From the NCBI GenBank assembly GCA_900556515.1, contig USPH01000058.1, positions 1 to 7,577 of the forward strand: a stretch of 7,577 nt of DNA, read 5' to 3'. Both the position numbers and the translations under genes were made by a program. Below are positions 1 to 5,742 of this stretch, in pieces. The stretch is from an uncultured Collinsella sp. (lineage in GTDB: Bacteria; Actinomycetota; Coriobacteriia; Coriobacteriales; Coriobacteriaceae). The notes beneath the pieces are model-generated. The model made no database searches, was not told where the DNA came from, and saw only the letters and a program-made list of their open reading frames with translations. Position 1 is the first letter of the stretch. Every line of letters starts with the position of its first letter.

Positions 1-31
1 CGATCGCGCTCTTCTGGGATGAAAGATTCAT
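1..31 (-). CDS. atpF: ATP synthase subunit b, partial N-terminus (probable)
   Basis: An ATG at 31-29 on the minus strand opens a frame reading MNLSSQKSAI before the window ends. A GGAG Shine-Dalgarno core sits 8 nt upstream of it. The ATG begins 15 nt after the atpE stop codon, the position where atpF (peripheral stalk subunit b, which links Fo to F1) follows atpE in most bacterial ATP synthase operons. Only ten codons are visible, so the identity rests on position, spacing and the ribosome binding site, not on protein similarity. Another atp gene is possible but less likely. Confidence 0.5.
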   Translation of the reverse strand, partial: MNLSSQKSAI

Positions 32-46
32 ACTTGACGCTCCGAG

Positions 47-241
47 CTATTTAACGATCAGCGCGACAACGAAGCCGATCAGAGCCAGAGCCTCGCCGAA
101 GGCGGAGCCCATGATGAAGACGGTGAACACGCGGCCCTGGACCTCAGGCTGACGGGCCATAGCACCCGTAGCACCCAGAGCAGACAGGCCGATAGCAAGA
201 CCAGCGCCGATAACACCGAGACCGTAACCGATAACTCCCAC
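47..241 (-). CDS. atpE: F-type ATP synthase subunit c
   Basis: This is the proteolipid that forms the membrane rotor ring of the Fo sector; ion binding to each copy drives rotation. The 64-residue product is a two-helix hairpin. The first helix is Gly/Ala-rich (about residues 7-28), the polar loop is RQPE (30-33), and the second helix (about 38-62) carries the ion-binding carboxylate Glu50 in GSAFGEALALIG. The Arg-to-carboxylate distance of 20 residues equals that in E. coli (R41 to D61). Helix 1 has no Gln ligand, and the residues after Glu50 are Ala-Leu where Na+-type rings have Ser-Thr, so a proton-driven ring is inferred. The start is GTG, with an AAAGGAGG ribosome binding site about 5 nt upstream and an in-frame stop upstream at 268-266, so no longer form is possible. 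At 64 residues it is shorter than the usual 70-80, with the shortening at the N-terminus. It lies 124 bp after atpB. Confidence 0.95.
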   Translation of the reverse strand: MGVIGYGLGVIGAGLAIGLSALGATGAMARQPEVQGRVFTVFIMGSAFGEALALIGFVVALIVK

Positions 242-365
242 GATTCCTCCTTTGTCGTGCGTGTCTTATTTCACGCAGGATAACCTTTTTATAACTGCCG
301 AGCTCCATGGGTACGGGCACCGGCGGTTTAACGAATTGCCTTACCTTTAAGGCGCGAACGGAAGA

Positions 366-1169
366 TTACTCCTCCTCCGCGACCTCCTCTGCCTCGGAGA
401 CATACACGGCGGTAAGGACCGTGAAGACGTAAGCCTGGATGGCGCCGACCACAAGCTCGATCGCATAGATCAGGATGAGGATGGCAAGCCAGGCCAGCGA
501 AGGCAGGGCGCCGACGGCGTGGGCCGCAGAAACCTGCTGAAGCAGCGGCTGCATGAACATGCTCGCCATGATGGCGAACGAGCCCATGACCACGTGTCCT
601 GCGAACATGTTGCAGAACAGACGGACGGCGAGCGTGATGAGGCGCAGGAAGGTCGAGAAAAGCTCGACGACCCACACAAGCACGTTCATCGGGAAGCTCA
701 CGCCCTGCGGGGCGAGGCTCTTGATGTAGCCGATCACGCCGTGAGCCTTGCATCCGTAGTAGATGAAGTACACGAAGGCGAAGATGGCGAGCGCGGCGGT
801 GGAGCCGATTGCGCCGGTGCCGGGCTTCATTCCCGGGATCAGGCCGATCATGTTATTGATCAGGATGAACAGGAAAAGCGAGCACAGGAACGGGAAGTGC
901 TTCTTCCAGTTCTCACCCACGACGCCCTTGCCGATATCGTTCTCGACGTACTCGATGATGTACTCGAAACCGTTGACGAAGAAGCCCTTGGGAACCAGGG
1001 TCTGCTTCTTCTTGAACACGGCCAGGACGATCAGGAGCACGATCGTGGAGACGATCAGCCAAAACGAGTACTGCGTGATGCCGCAGCTCAGATCGCCCAC
1101 GACAGGGGTGGAGCTGAACTCGCTGACCAGATGATTAATCTCATCAGGCAGCTTTTCAAAAATTTCCAC
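366..1169 (-). CDS. atpB: F-type ATP synthase subunit a
   Basis: This is the stationary membrane subunit that provides the ion half-channels beside the c-ring. The product is 267 residues, close to the family norm (E. coli 271). It shows several hydrophobic segments (about 36-52, 93-112, 122-139, 160-182, 185-207, 225-258). The essential arginine (E. coli R210) is recognisable as Arg183 in the motif RLFCNMFAG. The terminal helix carries Glu238 and Gln245 (IELVVGAIQAYVFTVL), matching the conserved Gln252 region of E. coli. The tail is acidic (SEAEEVAEEE). The start is GTG, with AAAGG 7 nt upstream, and only 3 nt separate it from the stop of the preceding AtpI-like gene, so translational coupling is likely. 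Na+ or H+ specificity is judged from atpE. Identification is secure. Confidence 0.97.
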   Translation of the reverse strand: MEIFEKLPDEINHLVSEFSSTPVVGDLSCGITQYSFWLIVSTIVLLIVLAVFKKKQTLVPKGFFVNGFEYIIEYVENDIGKGVVGENWKKHFPFLCSLFLFILINNMIGLIPGMKPGTGAIGSTAALAIFAFVYFIYYGCKAHGVIGYIKSLAPQGVSFPMNVLVWVVELFSTFLRLITLAVRLFCNMFAGHVVMGSFAIMASMFMQPLLQQVSAAHAVGALPSLAWLAILILIYAIELVVGAIQAYVFTVLTAVYVSEAEEVAEEE

Positions 1170-1172
1170 GAC

Positions 1173-1484
1173 TTACCTTTCGACCTCATGAGGATCTCGC
1201 AGCGCCTTGGCGACGCGAACCGTGCAGGCGGCCATAAAGGCCACGAAGCCAATCGCCTCGCCCAGGAGGAACATGCGAAATGCCTCTCCGAACAACGCAA
1301 ACACAACCAAGGTAAAGACGAGCAGGGCGACTGCCGAGACCGCCAGACTCACCATGCCCTTGAGCATGTCCGCATTCTGCTTATCGTCAAGAACCGGCTT
1401 GAGCGTAAAGACAAAGGGAAGGAAGGCAATTGCGCCCGCGATGGCGCCTGCAACGATAGCGAGCAGATCGGCTATCTGAAACAC
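1173..1484 (-). CDS. AtpI-like small membrane protein at the head of the ATP synthase operon
   Basis: The product is a 103-residue hydrophobic protein with about three membrane segments (roughly residues 4-28, 41-66 and 70-92) and a basic/acidic C-terminal tail (RVAKALRDPHEVER). Its place directly before atpB, with a 3-nt gap, is that of atpI/uncI. AtpI proteins are small, poorly conserved membrane proteins that assist c-ring assembly or ion supply. Sequence similarity alone is too weak to be sure, so the name is by position and topology. I chose the GTG at 1484 because GAGG lies 6 nt before it. The frame is open further upstream to a TTG at 1559, but that lies upstream of the transcription start implied by the candidate promoter and has no clear ribosome binding site. 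The longer reading would give 128 residues. Confidence 0.65.
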   Translation of the reverse strand: MFQIADLLAIVAGAIAGAIAFLPFVFTLKPVLDDKQNADMLKGMVSLAVSAVALLVFTLVVFALFGEAFRMFLLGEAIGFVAFMAACTVRVAKALRDPHEVER

Positions 1485-1545
1485 TGGCTTCCTCGCTTTC
1501 CTTTTTAACGCCTCACAGCACAGTCCCAGCCAAACATTGGTGACT

Positions 1546-1573
1546 ATTGTACGAGCCAATCGCTAAAGTACAA
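1546..1573 (-). promoter_or_regulatory. Candidate sigma-70-type promoter of the atp operon
   Basis: On the minus strand TACAAT (1551-1546), one base from the consensus -10, lies 16 bp downstream of TTGTAC (1573-1568), which matches the -35 box only in its TTG. Transcription would start near 1539, giving a leader of about 55 nt to the GTG of the AtpI-like gene. There is no other good -10 nearby, and the 280-bp gap after upp makes a separate atp promoter reasonable. Assigned by eye only. Confidence 0.45.
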
Positions 1574-1590
1574 CCGTAAAACAAACGGTT
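1572..1590. repeat. Inverted repeat overlapping the -35 region of the atp promoter
   Basis: AACCGT (1572-1577) and ACGGTT (1585-1590) are perfect 6-bp inverted arms around a 7-bp AT-rich spacer. The left arm overlaps the proposed -35 box. The right arm continues as ACGGTTAATACG (1585-1596), and a near copy, ACGGTAATACG, occurs at 1637-1647. The placement would suit a regulator binding site, but no regulator is identified. Confidence 0.35.
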
Positions 1591-1687
1591 AATACGCACC
1601 TGTACGTTTTCTTAAGGCCTTCTTTATGCCGCAGGTACGGTAATACGTTTTTTCGAACCCCTCAGTGCAAAACGTCCGTTAACAGAA

Positions 1688-1722
1688 GTGCGCGTGGACG
1701 ACTTTTGCTCGCCCGCGCGCAC
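1688..1722 (-). terminator. Weak terminator-like hairpin downstream of upp
   Basis: GTGCGCG and CGCGCAC form a 7-bp GC-rich stem (1688-1694 with 1716-1722) around a 21-nt loop, 42 bp past the upp stop. On the minus strand the stem is followed by TTCTGTTAACG, which is only modestly U-rich, and the loop is large. It may end upp transcripts, but it is not a canonical intrinsic terminator. Confidence 0.3.
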
Positions 1723-1764
1723 CATTTCTTCGTATTTGTGACCGTAGCCGACAAGGCCCAACGA

Positions 1765-2412
1765 CTAGAGCGTACCGTAGATGCGGTCGCCGGCGTCGCC
1801 CAGGCCGGGAACGATGTAGGCGGCCTCGTTGAGATGGTCATCGATGGCGCAGGTATAAATATGTACGTCGGGGTCCTTTTCGGTCAGTGACTTGAGGCCC
1901 TCGGGCGCGGCGACGATACACAGCATGCGAATATCCTTAACACCGCGCTCGCGCAGGTAGCTGATGGCCATCTCGGCCGAACCGCCCGTGGCGAGCATGG
2001 GGTCAACAACCAGGCAGATGCGCTGGTCGATATCCTTGGGCATCTTGCAGTAATACTCATGCGGCTCGTGGGTAACCTCGTCACGCTCCATACCGATGTG
2101 GCCCACGCGAGCGGAGGGCACCAGGTCGAGGATGCCATCGACCATGCCGAGGCCCGCACGCAGGATGGGAACAATGGCGAGCTTCTTGCCGGCAAGCTGC
2201 TTAAACATGGCGGTGGTGATGGGAGTCTCGACCTCGACGTCTTCCATAGGCAGGTCGCGCATGGCCTCGTAGCCGTCAAAGAGCGCAAGCTCGCGCACGA
2301 GCTGGCGGAACTGGTTGGTGCCAGTGCTCTTGTCGCGCAAGATCGACAGCTTGTGCTGGACGAGCGGATGGTCGACAAGCGTCACGCGGGACGTATCGTA
2401 GGTGACGGTCAT
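1765..2412 (-). CDS. upp: Uracil phosphoribosyltransferase
   Basis: This cytoplasmic salvage enzyme makes UMP and pyrophosphate from uracil and PRPP. The 215-residue product compares with 208 in E. coli and aligns along its length: HPLVQHKLS near the N-terminus, [13 protein letters not shown] (81-93), the PRPP-binding loop [10 protein letters not shown] (136-145), AAPEG, and the C-terminal uracil-binding signature [16 protein letters not shown] (199-214). I chose the ATG at 2412; the frame stays open to a TTG at 2460, but family length and the AAAGGGG ribosome binding site about 10 nt before this ATG favour the shorter form. It lies 123 bp after glpK and about 280 bp before the first atp gene. 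A upp gene just ahead of the atp operon is a known arrangement in Firmicutes. Confidence 0.97.
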   Translation of the reverse strand: MTVTYDTSRVTLVDHPLVQHKLSILRDKSTGTNQFRQLVRELALFDGYEAMRDLPMEDVEVETPITTAMFKQLAGKKLAIVPILRAGLGMVDGILDLVPSARVGHIGMERDEVTHEPHEYYCKMPKDIDQRICLVVDPMLATGGSAEMAISYLRERGVKDIRMLCIVAAPEGLKSLTEKDPDVHIYTCAIDDHLNEAAYIVPGLGDAGDRIYGTL

Positions 2413-2535
2413 GGGTTGATAGCCCCTTTCGTTGCGGCCGGAAGATGGCCTTGCTGACAAGACGCCTGGCGACGTTGTTGCCTCGTGCCGTGCATAAGTT
2501 TAACGGTTTGTTGTATCGAGCAGCTCGTCGCAACC

Positions 2536-4077
2536 CTACTGAGCGGTGTTGAGCGAACGCTTGACGGCATCACGCCAACCAGCGAGGTTGCTCTCACGGC
2601 GCTCGGCGGACATGTGAGGATGGAAGACTTTGACGATCTGAGCGTTTTGCTCCAGCTCCTCCAAATCCTCCCAATAGCCGACAGCAAGGCCCGCCAAGTA
2701 CGCGGCGCCAATCGCCGTGGTCTCCACCGTCTCGCACTGCAGCACGGGAATATCCAGCAGATCAGCCTGGAATTGCATGATGAACTCGTTGCGCGAGGCA
2801 CCGCCATCGACGGACAGGCGCTCAATCGAAAGTCCCACGTCCTGCTCCATGGCGCGTAGCACGTCATAACTCTGGTAGGCCATGGACTCGCAGGCCGCAC
2901 GCACAATGGTCGCGCGACTCGAGGCGCCGGTCAGGCCGCACACGATACCGCGAGCATGCGGGTCCCACCAGGGAGCGCCCAGGCCTGCGAAGGCGGGGAC
3001 GAAGTAGCAGCCCTCGTTGTCGTTAATCGAAGTGGCGAGTTGCGCGGACTCGCTCACGCTCGAGATGATGCCCATGTTGTTGCGCAGCCAGTTCATGGTT
3101 GAGCCGGCGGCAAAGATAGAACCCTCGAGCGCATAGCTGATCTTGCCGTCCGCGGCGATACCGATCGTGGAGACCAGACCGTTCTTGGATTCGACGATCT
3201 CGTCGCCGGTGTTCATGAGCATAAAGCAACCCGTGCCATAGGTGTTTTTGGTCTGGCCGGGATGGAAGCAGCAGTGGCCGAACAGCGACGCCTGCTGGTC
3301 GCCCGCCACGCCCATGATGGGTGGCATGTTGGTCATGATGTCGCTCGCGACGCGGCCGTAGTCGCCCGAGCTCCAACGAACCTCGGGCATCATGGAACGC
3401 GGGACGTCGAAAAGCGCCAGCAGATCGTCGTCCCAATCGAGCGCATGGATATTAAAGAGCGCGGTGCGGCTGGCATTGGTGTAGTCGGTGGCAAATACCT
3501 GACCGCCGGTGAGGTTGTAGATGAGCCAGGTGTCGATGGTGCCGAACATGAGGTCGCCCGCCGCCGCGCTCTCACGCGCACCATCGACGTTGTCGAGGAT
3601 CCACTGCACCTTGGAGGCCGAGAAATACGGGTCGAGCGTAAGCCCCGTGCGGGAGCGCACCAGCTCTTCTGCGCCCTGCTCGACCAGCTCGTCGATCAGA
3701 GGTGCGGTGCGACGGCATTGCCACACGATGGCGTTATAGATGGGTTGGCCGCTTATGCGGTCCCACACCACCGTGGTCTCGCGCTGGTTGGAGATACCGA
3801 TGGCGGCGATGCGGTCAGAATGGATGCCGCTCTTAAACTGGACCTCCATCATCACGCCGATCTGACTGGCAAGCACCTCCGTGGGATCCTGCTCCACCCA
3901 GCCGGGGCGCGGGAAGCTGGTTTTGACGCTACGACGCGCCTGGGCGACGATGCAGCCGTACTCGTCGACGATAGTCGCGAGTACCGAGGTAGTGCCGCAG
4001 TCGAGCGCCATGATGTAGGAACCGCCAAAGCTAAACGAGGCGTCTTCCATACCCAGGCTACCTAGATTCAACGACAT
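2536..4077 (-). CDS. glpK: Glycerol kinase
   Basis: This FGGY-family kinase phosphorylates glycerol to sn-glycerol 3-phosphate with ATP. The product is 513 residues (E. coli 502). Visible signatures are the phosphate-binding DCGTTS (26-31, Cys in place of the usual Gln), WVEQDP (60-65), the glycerol-binding NQRETT (Arg99-Glu100) and DPYFS (Tyr151), TDYTNASRT (197-205), the catalytic-base motif AGDQQ (Asp260), KNTYGTGCFMLMNTG, VPAFAGLGAPWWDP, the adenosine-site VDGGASRNEF, and ETTAIGAAYLAGLAVG. The start is ATG with AAAGG 8 nt upstream. It adds about 15 residues before the first beta strand; the ATG at 4050 is an alternative with a poorer ribosome binding site. The gene begins 13 nt after the tsaC stop, so co-transcription is likely. 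No glpF or glpD is in the window. The loop before AGDQQ (about 238-253) lacks both the Firmicute HPr-phosphorylated His and the E. coli fructose-1,6-bisphosphate loop GGKGGTR. Confidence 0.97.
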   Translation of the reverse strand: MSLNLGSLGMEDASFSFGGSYIMALDCGTTSVLATIVDEYGCIVAQARRSVKTSFPRPGWVEQDPTEVLASQIGVMMEVQFKSGIHSDRIAAIGISNQRETTVVWDRISGQPIYNAIVWQCRRTAPLIDELVEQGAEELVRSRTGLTLDPYFSASKVQWILDNVDGARESAAAGDLMFGTIDTWLIYNLTGGQVFATDYTNASRTALFNIHALDWDDDLLALFDVPRSMMPEVRWSSGDYGRVASDIMTNMPPIMGVAGDQQASLFGHCCFHPGQTKNTYGTGCFMLMNTGDEIVESKNGLVSTIGIAADGKISYALEGSIFAAGSTMNWLRNNMGIISSVSESAQLATSINDNEGCYFVPAFAGLGAPWWDPHARGIVCGLTGASSRATIVRAACESMAYQSYDVLRAMEQDVGLSIERLSVDGGASRNEFIMQFQADLLDIPVLQCETVETTAIGAAYLAGLAVGYWEDLEELEQNAQIVKVFHPHMSAERRESNLAGWRDAVKRSLNTAQ

Positions 4078-4090
4078 CGCTTACACCTTT

Positions 4091-4834
4091 CTATTGCATC
4101 GGGTCGGACAGGACCCGCTCGATCTCTGATGCGGGAAGCGCGCCTTGGCGCAGGATCTGGAGCTCGCCGTGCTGAAACGACACGATGGTTGAGGCGTCGC
4201 GACACGGGGTCTCACCGGCGTCGACGGCCACATCGACCCCCTCCAGGATGCGCTCCTCCACCGTGACAAAACTTGCCGGCGCGGGCGCGCCATGCGTGTT
4301 GGCGCTAGTGCAGGCAAGAGGGCTGCCGCAGGTGCGGATGAGCGCTTGCACCACGGGCGAGGCCGAAGCGCGAAGTGCCACCGTGTCGTCGGCGGCGCGC
4401 ATAAAGGTCGGCACGCAGGGGGCCGCCTTGACCACGATAGTCAGGGCGCCCGGCCAGCATCGTCGGGCGAGCACGCGGGCCTCATTAGGGATATCCACGC
4501 CATAGCGGTCGAGTGCTTCGGCATCATCGACCAGCCAGGCAACCGTTTGGGTGAGCTCGCGCTGCTTGAGAGTAAAGATACGACGATAGCCGGTACCGAG
4601 TGCGGGGACCGCGGCGCCGTTGACGGTGGCCTGCGGATCGCGCGGCCACGGCAGAGGTTCACTTGTATCTTGTGGAACGGCATCCGAGAAGGCGTTGACC
4701 GCCACGGCGACACCGTAGACCGTCTCGGTTGGAATAAGCGCCAGGCCGCCGCGACCGAGTAGCTCGGCCGTGCGCTCGACTGCAAGCCGGTGCGGCTCGC
4801 GCGCTCCCTCGTATACCCGATAGACCGTCTGCAT
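4091..4834 (-). CDS. tsaC: L-threonylcarbamoyladenylate synthase, single YrdC domain
   Basis: This enzyme makes threonylcarbamoyl-AMP from threonine, bicarbonate and ATP, the first step of the t6A37 modification of ANN-decoding tRNAs. The product is 247 residues. Family marks are PTETVYG (35-41), the KxR pair Lys90-Gln-Arg92, RCWPGALTIVV (125-135), DDTVALR (149-155), TSANTHGAPAP (176-186) and RDASTIVS with a downstream LRQG. It ends after the YrdC domain, so it is of the TsaC/YwlC type without the C-terminal Sua5 domain. Between PTETVYG and the KxR motif there are about 30 more residues than usual, Pro/Gly/Ala-rich. The start is the ATG at 4834. The ribosome binding site candidate AAGGGG is rather far away (about 11 nt). 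It is 148 bp from the antitoxin gene and 13 bp from glpK. Confidence 0.9.
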   Translation of the reverse strand: MQTVYRVYEGAREPHRLAVERTAELLGRGGLALIPTETVYGVAVAVNAFSDAVPQDTSEPLPWPRDPQATVNGAAVPALGTGYRRIFTLKQRELTQTVAWLVDDAEALDRYGVDIPNEARVLARRCWPGALTIVVKAAPCVPTFMRAADDTVALRASASPVVQALIRTCGSPLACTSANTHGAPAPASFVTVEERILEGVDVAVDAGETPCRDASTIVSFQHGELQILRQGALPASEIERVLSDPMQ

Positions 4835-4982
4835 GTGTATGCCAGCCCCTTACGCTCTGGTGCAAGTTTGTTTACTGTGGGGCATTCTCGCACAAAACGT
4901 TCAACCTATTTGCCCAGAGCGCATGTTGGTTTGGTGAGCGGCTCTAGTAGTCGGTGAAAGTGAGGGGGTTAATTGAAGATTT

Positions 4983-5285
4983 TTAGCGCGCAAGCGTAAC
5001 GGTACGATCGGGAAACTCGATGCTTGCAACCAGTTTTCCGCCGAGGCTCTCTGCGTACCTGCTCAGCGTGTCAAGCCTCATCGAACCCAGCTCGCCGCGC
5101 TCGAGCTCGGATACACGTTTTTGAGAAACGCCCATCGACTGGGCGACCGACGCCTGTGTTAGATCTTTTAGCCTGCGAATCTGAGCAAGCTTATAGGCTT
5201 CGATACGATCGCGAGTCCTCTCCTGCTCGGCGGTAATGGAGTCGCGTGTTATCCCGCGAGATTCCATATACTCATGCAGTTCCAT
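4983..5285 (-). CDS. XRE-family antitoxin of a toxin-first (HigBA-like) module
   Basis: The 100-residue product has a helix-turn-helix of the Cro/C1 type at about residues 43-62 (TQASVAQSMGVSQKRVSELE), followed by a conserved ERGELGSMRLDTLSRYAESLGGKL segment. This pattern is typical of antitoxins paired with Gp49/RelE-type toxins. The N-terminal part (5-35) is charged and probably helical. Such proteins bind the toxin and repress the shared promoter. The ATG at 5285 overlaps the toxin gene by 14 nt and has AAGGAGG 10 nt upstream, so the two are translated together. No good hairpin terminator follows, so read-through to tsaC is possible. Base composition looks less GC-rich than prmC or tsaC, which would fit later acquisition (judged by eye). 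Confidence 0.85.
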   Translation of the reverse strand: MELHEYMESRGITRDSITAEQERTRDRIEAYKLAQIRRLKDLTQASVAQSMGVSQKRVSELERGELGSMRLDTLSRYAESLGGKLVASIEFPDRTVTLAR

Positions 5286-5667
5286 CTCGATCGAGCCTCC
5301 TTACGTGGCGACGGTATATTTGCTCGGCCTTTGGAATGTTGATCGCATACCAGCCGTTCCATTTTGCCCTTGACGATCCCGCTCGCGACTTATCACCCGC
5401 CAATAGCAATACCGCCTGGCGCTTGGGGTCAAAGGCGAAGAGGATGCGGATCACCTGCCCACCACATGAAGTCACTCTCAGCTCCTTTAAATGATGAAGC
5501 TTCGAGCCCTTGACACGGTCAACCAGTGGACGACCAAGGCTGGGACCTTCCTTTTCGAGCACCAAAAGGTCTGCATAAATCTGCTTCAGCGTAGCTTCAT
5601 CCTGCTCATCAAGCCAAGGTTCAATGTAATCAAGCACGATACGGTACCGATGCAGCTGATTTGACAT
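5272..5667 (-). CDS. RelE/HigB-like toxin (phage Gp49-like family)
   Basis: The 131-residue product carries the characteristic run of this toxin group: LGRPLVDRVKGSKLHHLKELR (44-64), IRILFAFDPKRQAVLLLAGDKS (73-94) and WYAINIPKAEQIYRRH (106-121). Members of the RelE/HigB superfamily are usually ribosome-dependent mRNA interferases; that activity is inferred from the family, not seen. The C-terminal basic tail (RRHVRRLDRDGTA) is a little longer than in minimal members. The start is an ATG with AAGGAG 6 nt upstream. The stop lies inside the following antitoxin gene (14-nt overlap). Toxin-before-antitoxin order is typical of higBA and unlike relBE. The frame is intact, so the module is probably functional. 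It starts 75 bp after prmC. Confidence 0.87.
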   Translation of the reverse strand: MSNQLHRYRIVLDYIEPWLDEQDEATLKQIYADLLVLEKEGPSLGRPLVDRVKGSKLHHLKELRVTSCGGQVIRILFAFDPKRQAVLLLAGDKSRAGSSRAKWNGWYAINIPKAEQIYRRHVRRLDRDGTA

Positions 5668-5676
5668 ACCTTTCTC

Positions 5677-5691
5677 CTTCTATAGTAGAAG
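5677..5691. promoter_or_regulatory. Palindromic operator candidate for the toxin-antitoxin operon
   Basis: CTTCTA and TAGAAG are perfect 6-bp inverted arms around a 3-bp centre, ending 10 bp before the toxin start codon and overlapping its Shine-Dalgarno sequence. An antitoxin with an XRE helix-turn-helix normally binds such a palindrome to repress its own operon. A weak promoter reading on the minus strand is TTGCAA (5709-5704), 16 bp, TACTAT (5687-5682). If that -10 were used the ribosome binding site would fall at the very 5' end of the message, so an upstream -10 such as TATACC is an alternative. Confidence 0.5.
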
Positions 5692-5709
5692 TTTTACGGT
5701 ATATTGCAA

Positions 5710-5726
5710 GAGCAAACTTGAGCAAA
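5710..5726. repeat. Two GAGCAAA direct repeats one helical turn apart
   Basis: GAGCAAA occurs at 5710-5716 and again at 5720-5726, a 10-bp period, between prmC and the toxin-antitoxin promoter. On the minus strand this reads TTTGCTC twice, near where the -35 region would be. It may be a second protein-binding site or may be chance. Confidence 0.3.
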
Positions 5727-5742
5727 TGTCTATTAGTTCAGC

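Noticed and set aside
242..365. A possible internal promoter (TATAAA) between atpB and atpE
   Set aside because: A -10-like hexamer is present on the minus strand, but no -35-like sequence lies at suitable distance, and the genes are normally co-transcribed.
519..1508. Long plus-strand open frame (329 codons) opposite atpB and the AtpI-like gene
   Set aside because: It lies antisense to well-conserved membrane protein genes, its product is His/Asp/Glu-rich with no recognisable domain, and it is explained by the codon bias of the minus-strand genes.
1485..1559. Upstream TTG start for the AtpI-like gene
   Set aside because: It would lie upstream of the transcription start implied by the candidate promoter and lacks a ribosome binding site; the GTG at 1484 has one.
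2517..2527. Perfect 11-bp palindrome CGAGCAGCTCG just past the glpK stop as a terminator
   Set aside because: The stem is only 5 bp around a single base and no U-run follows, so an intrinsic terminator is not supported.
3262..4065. Plus-strand open frame opposite glpK
   Set aside because: It is a shadow of glpK with no ribosome binding site or recognisable protein.
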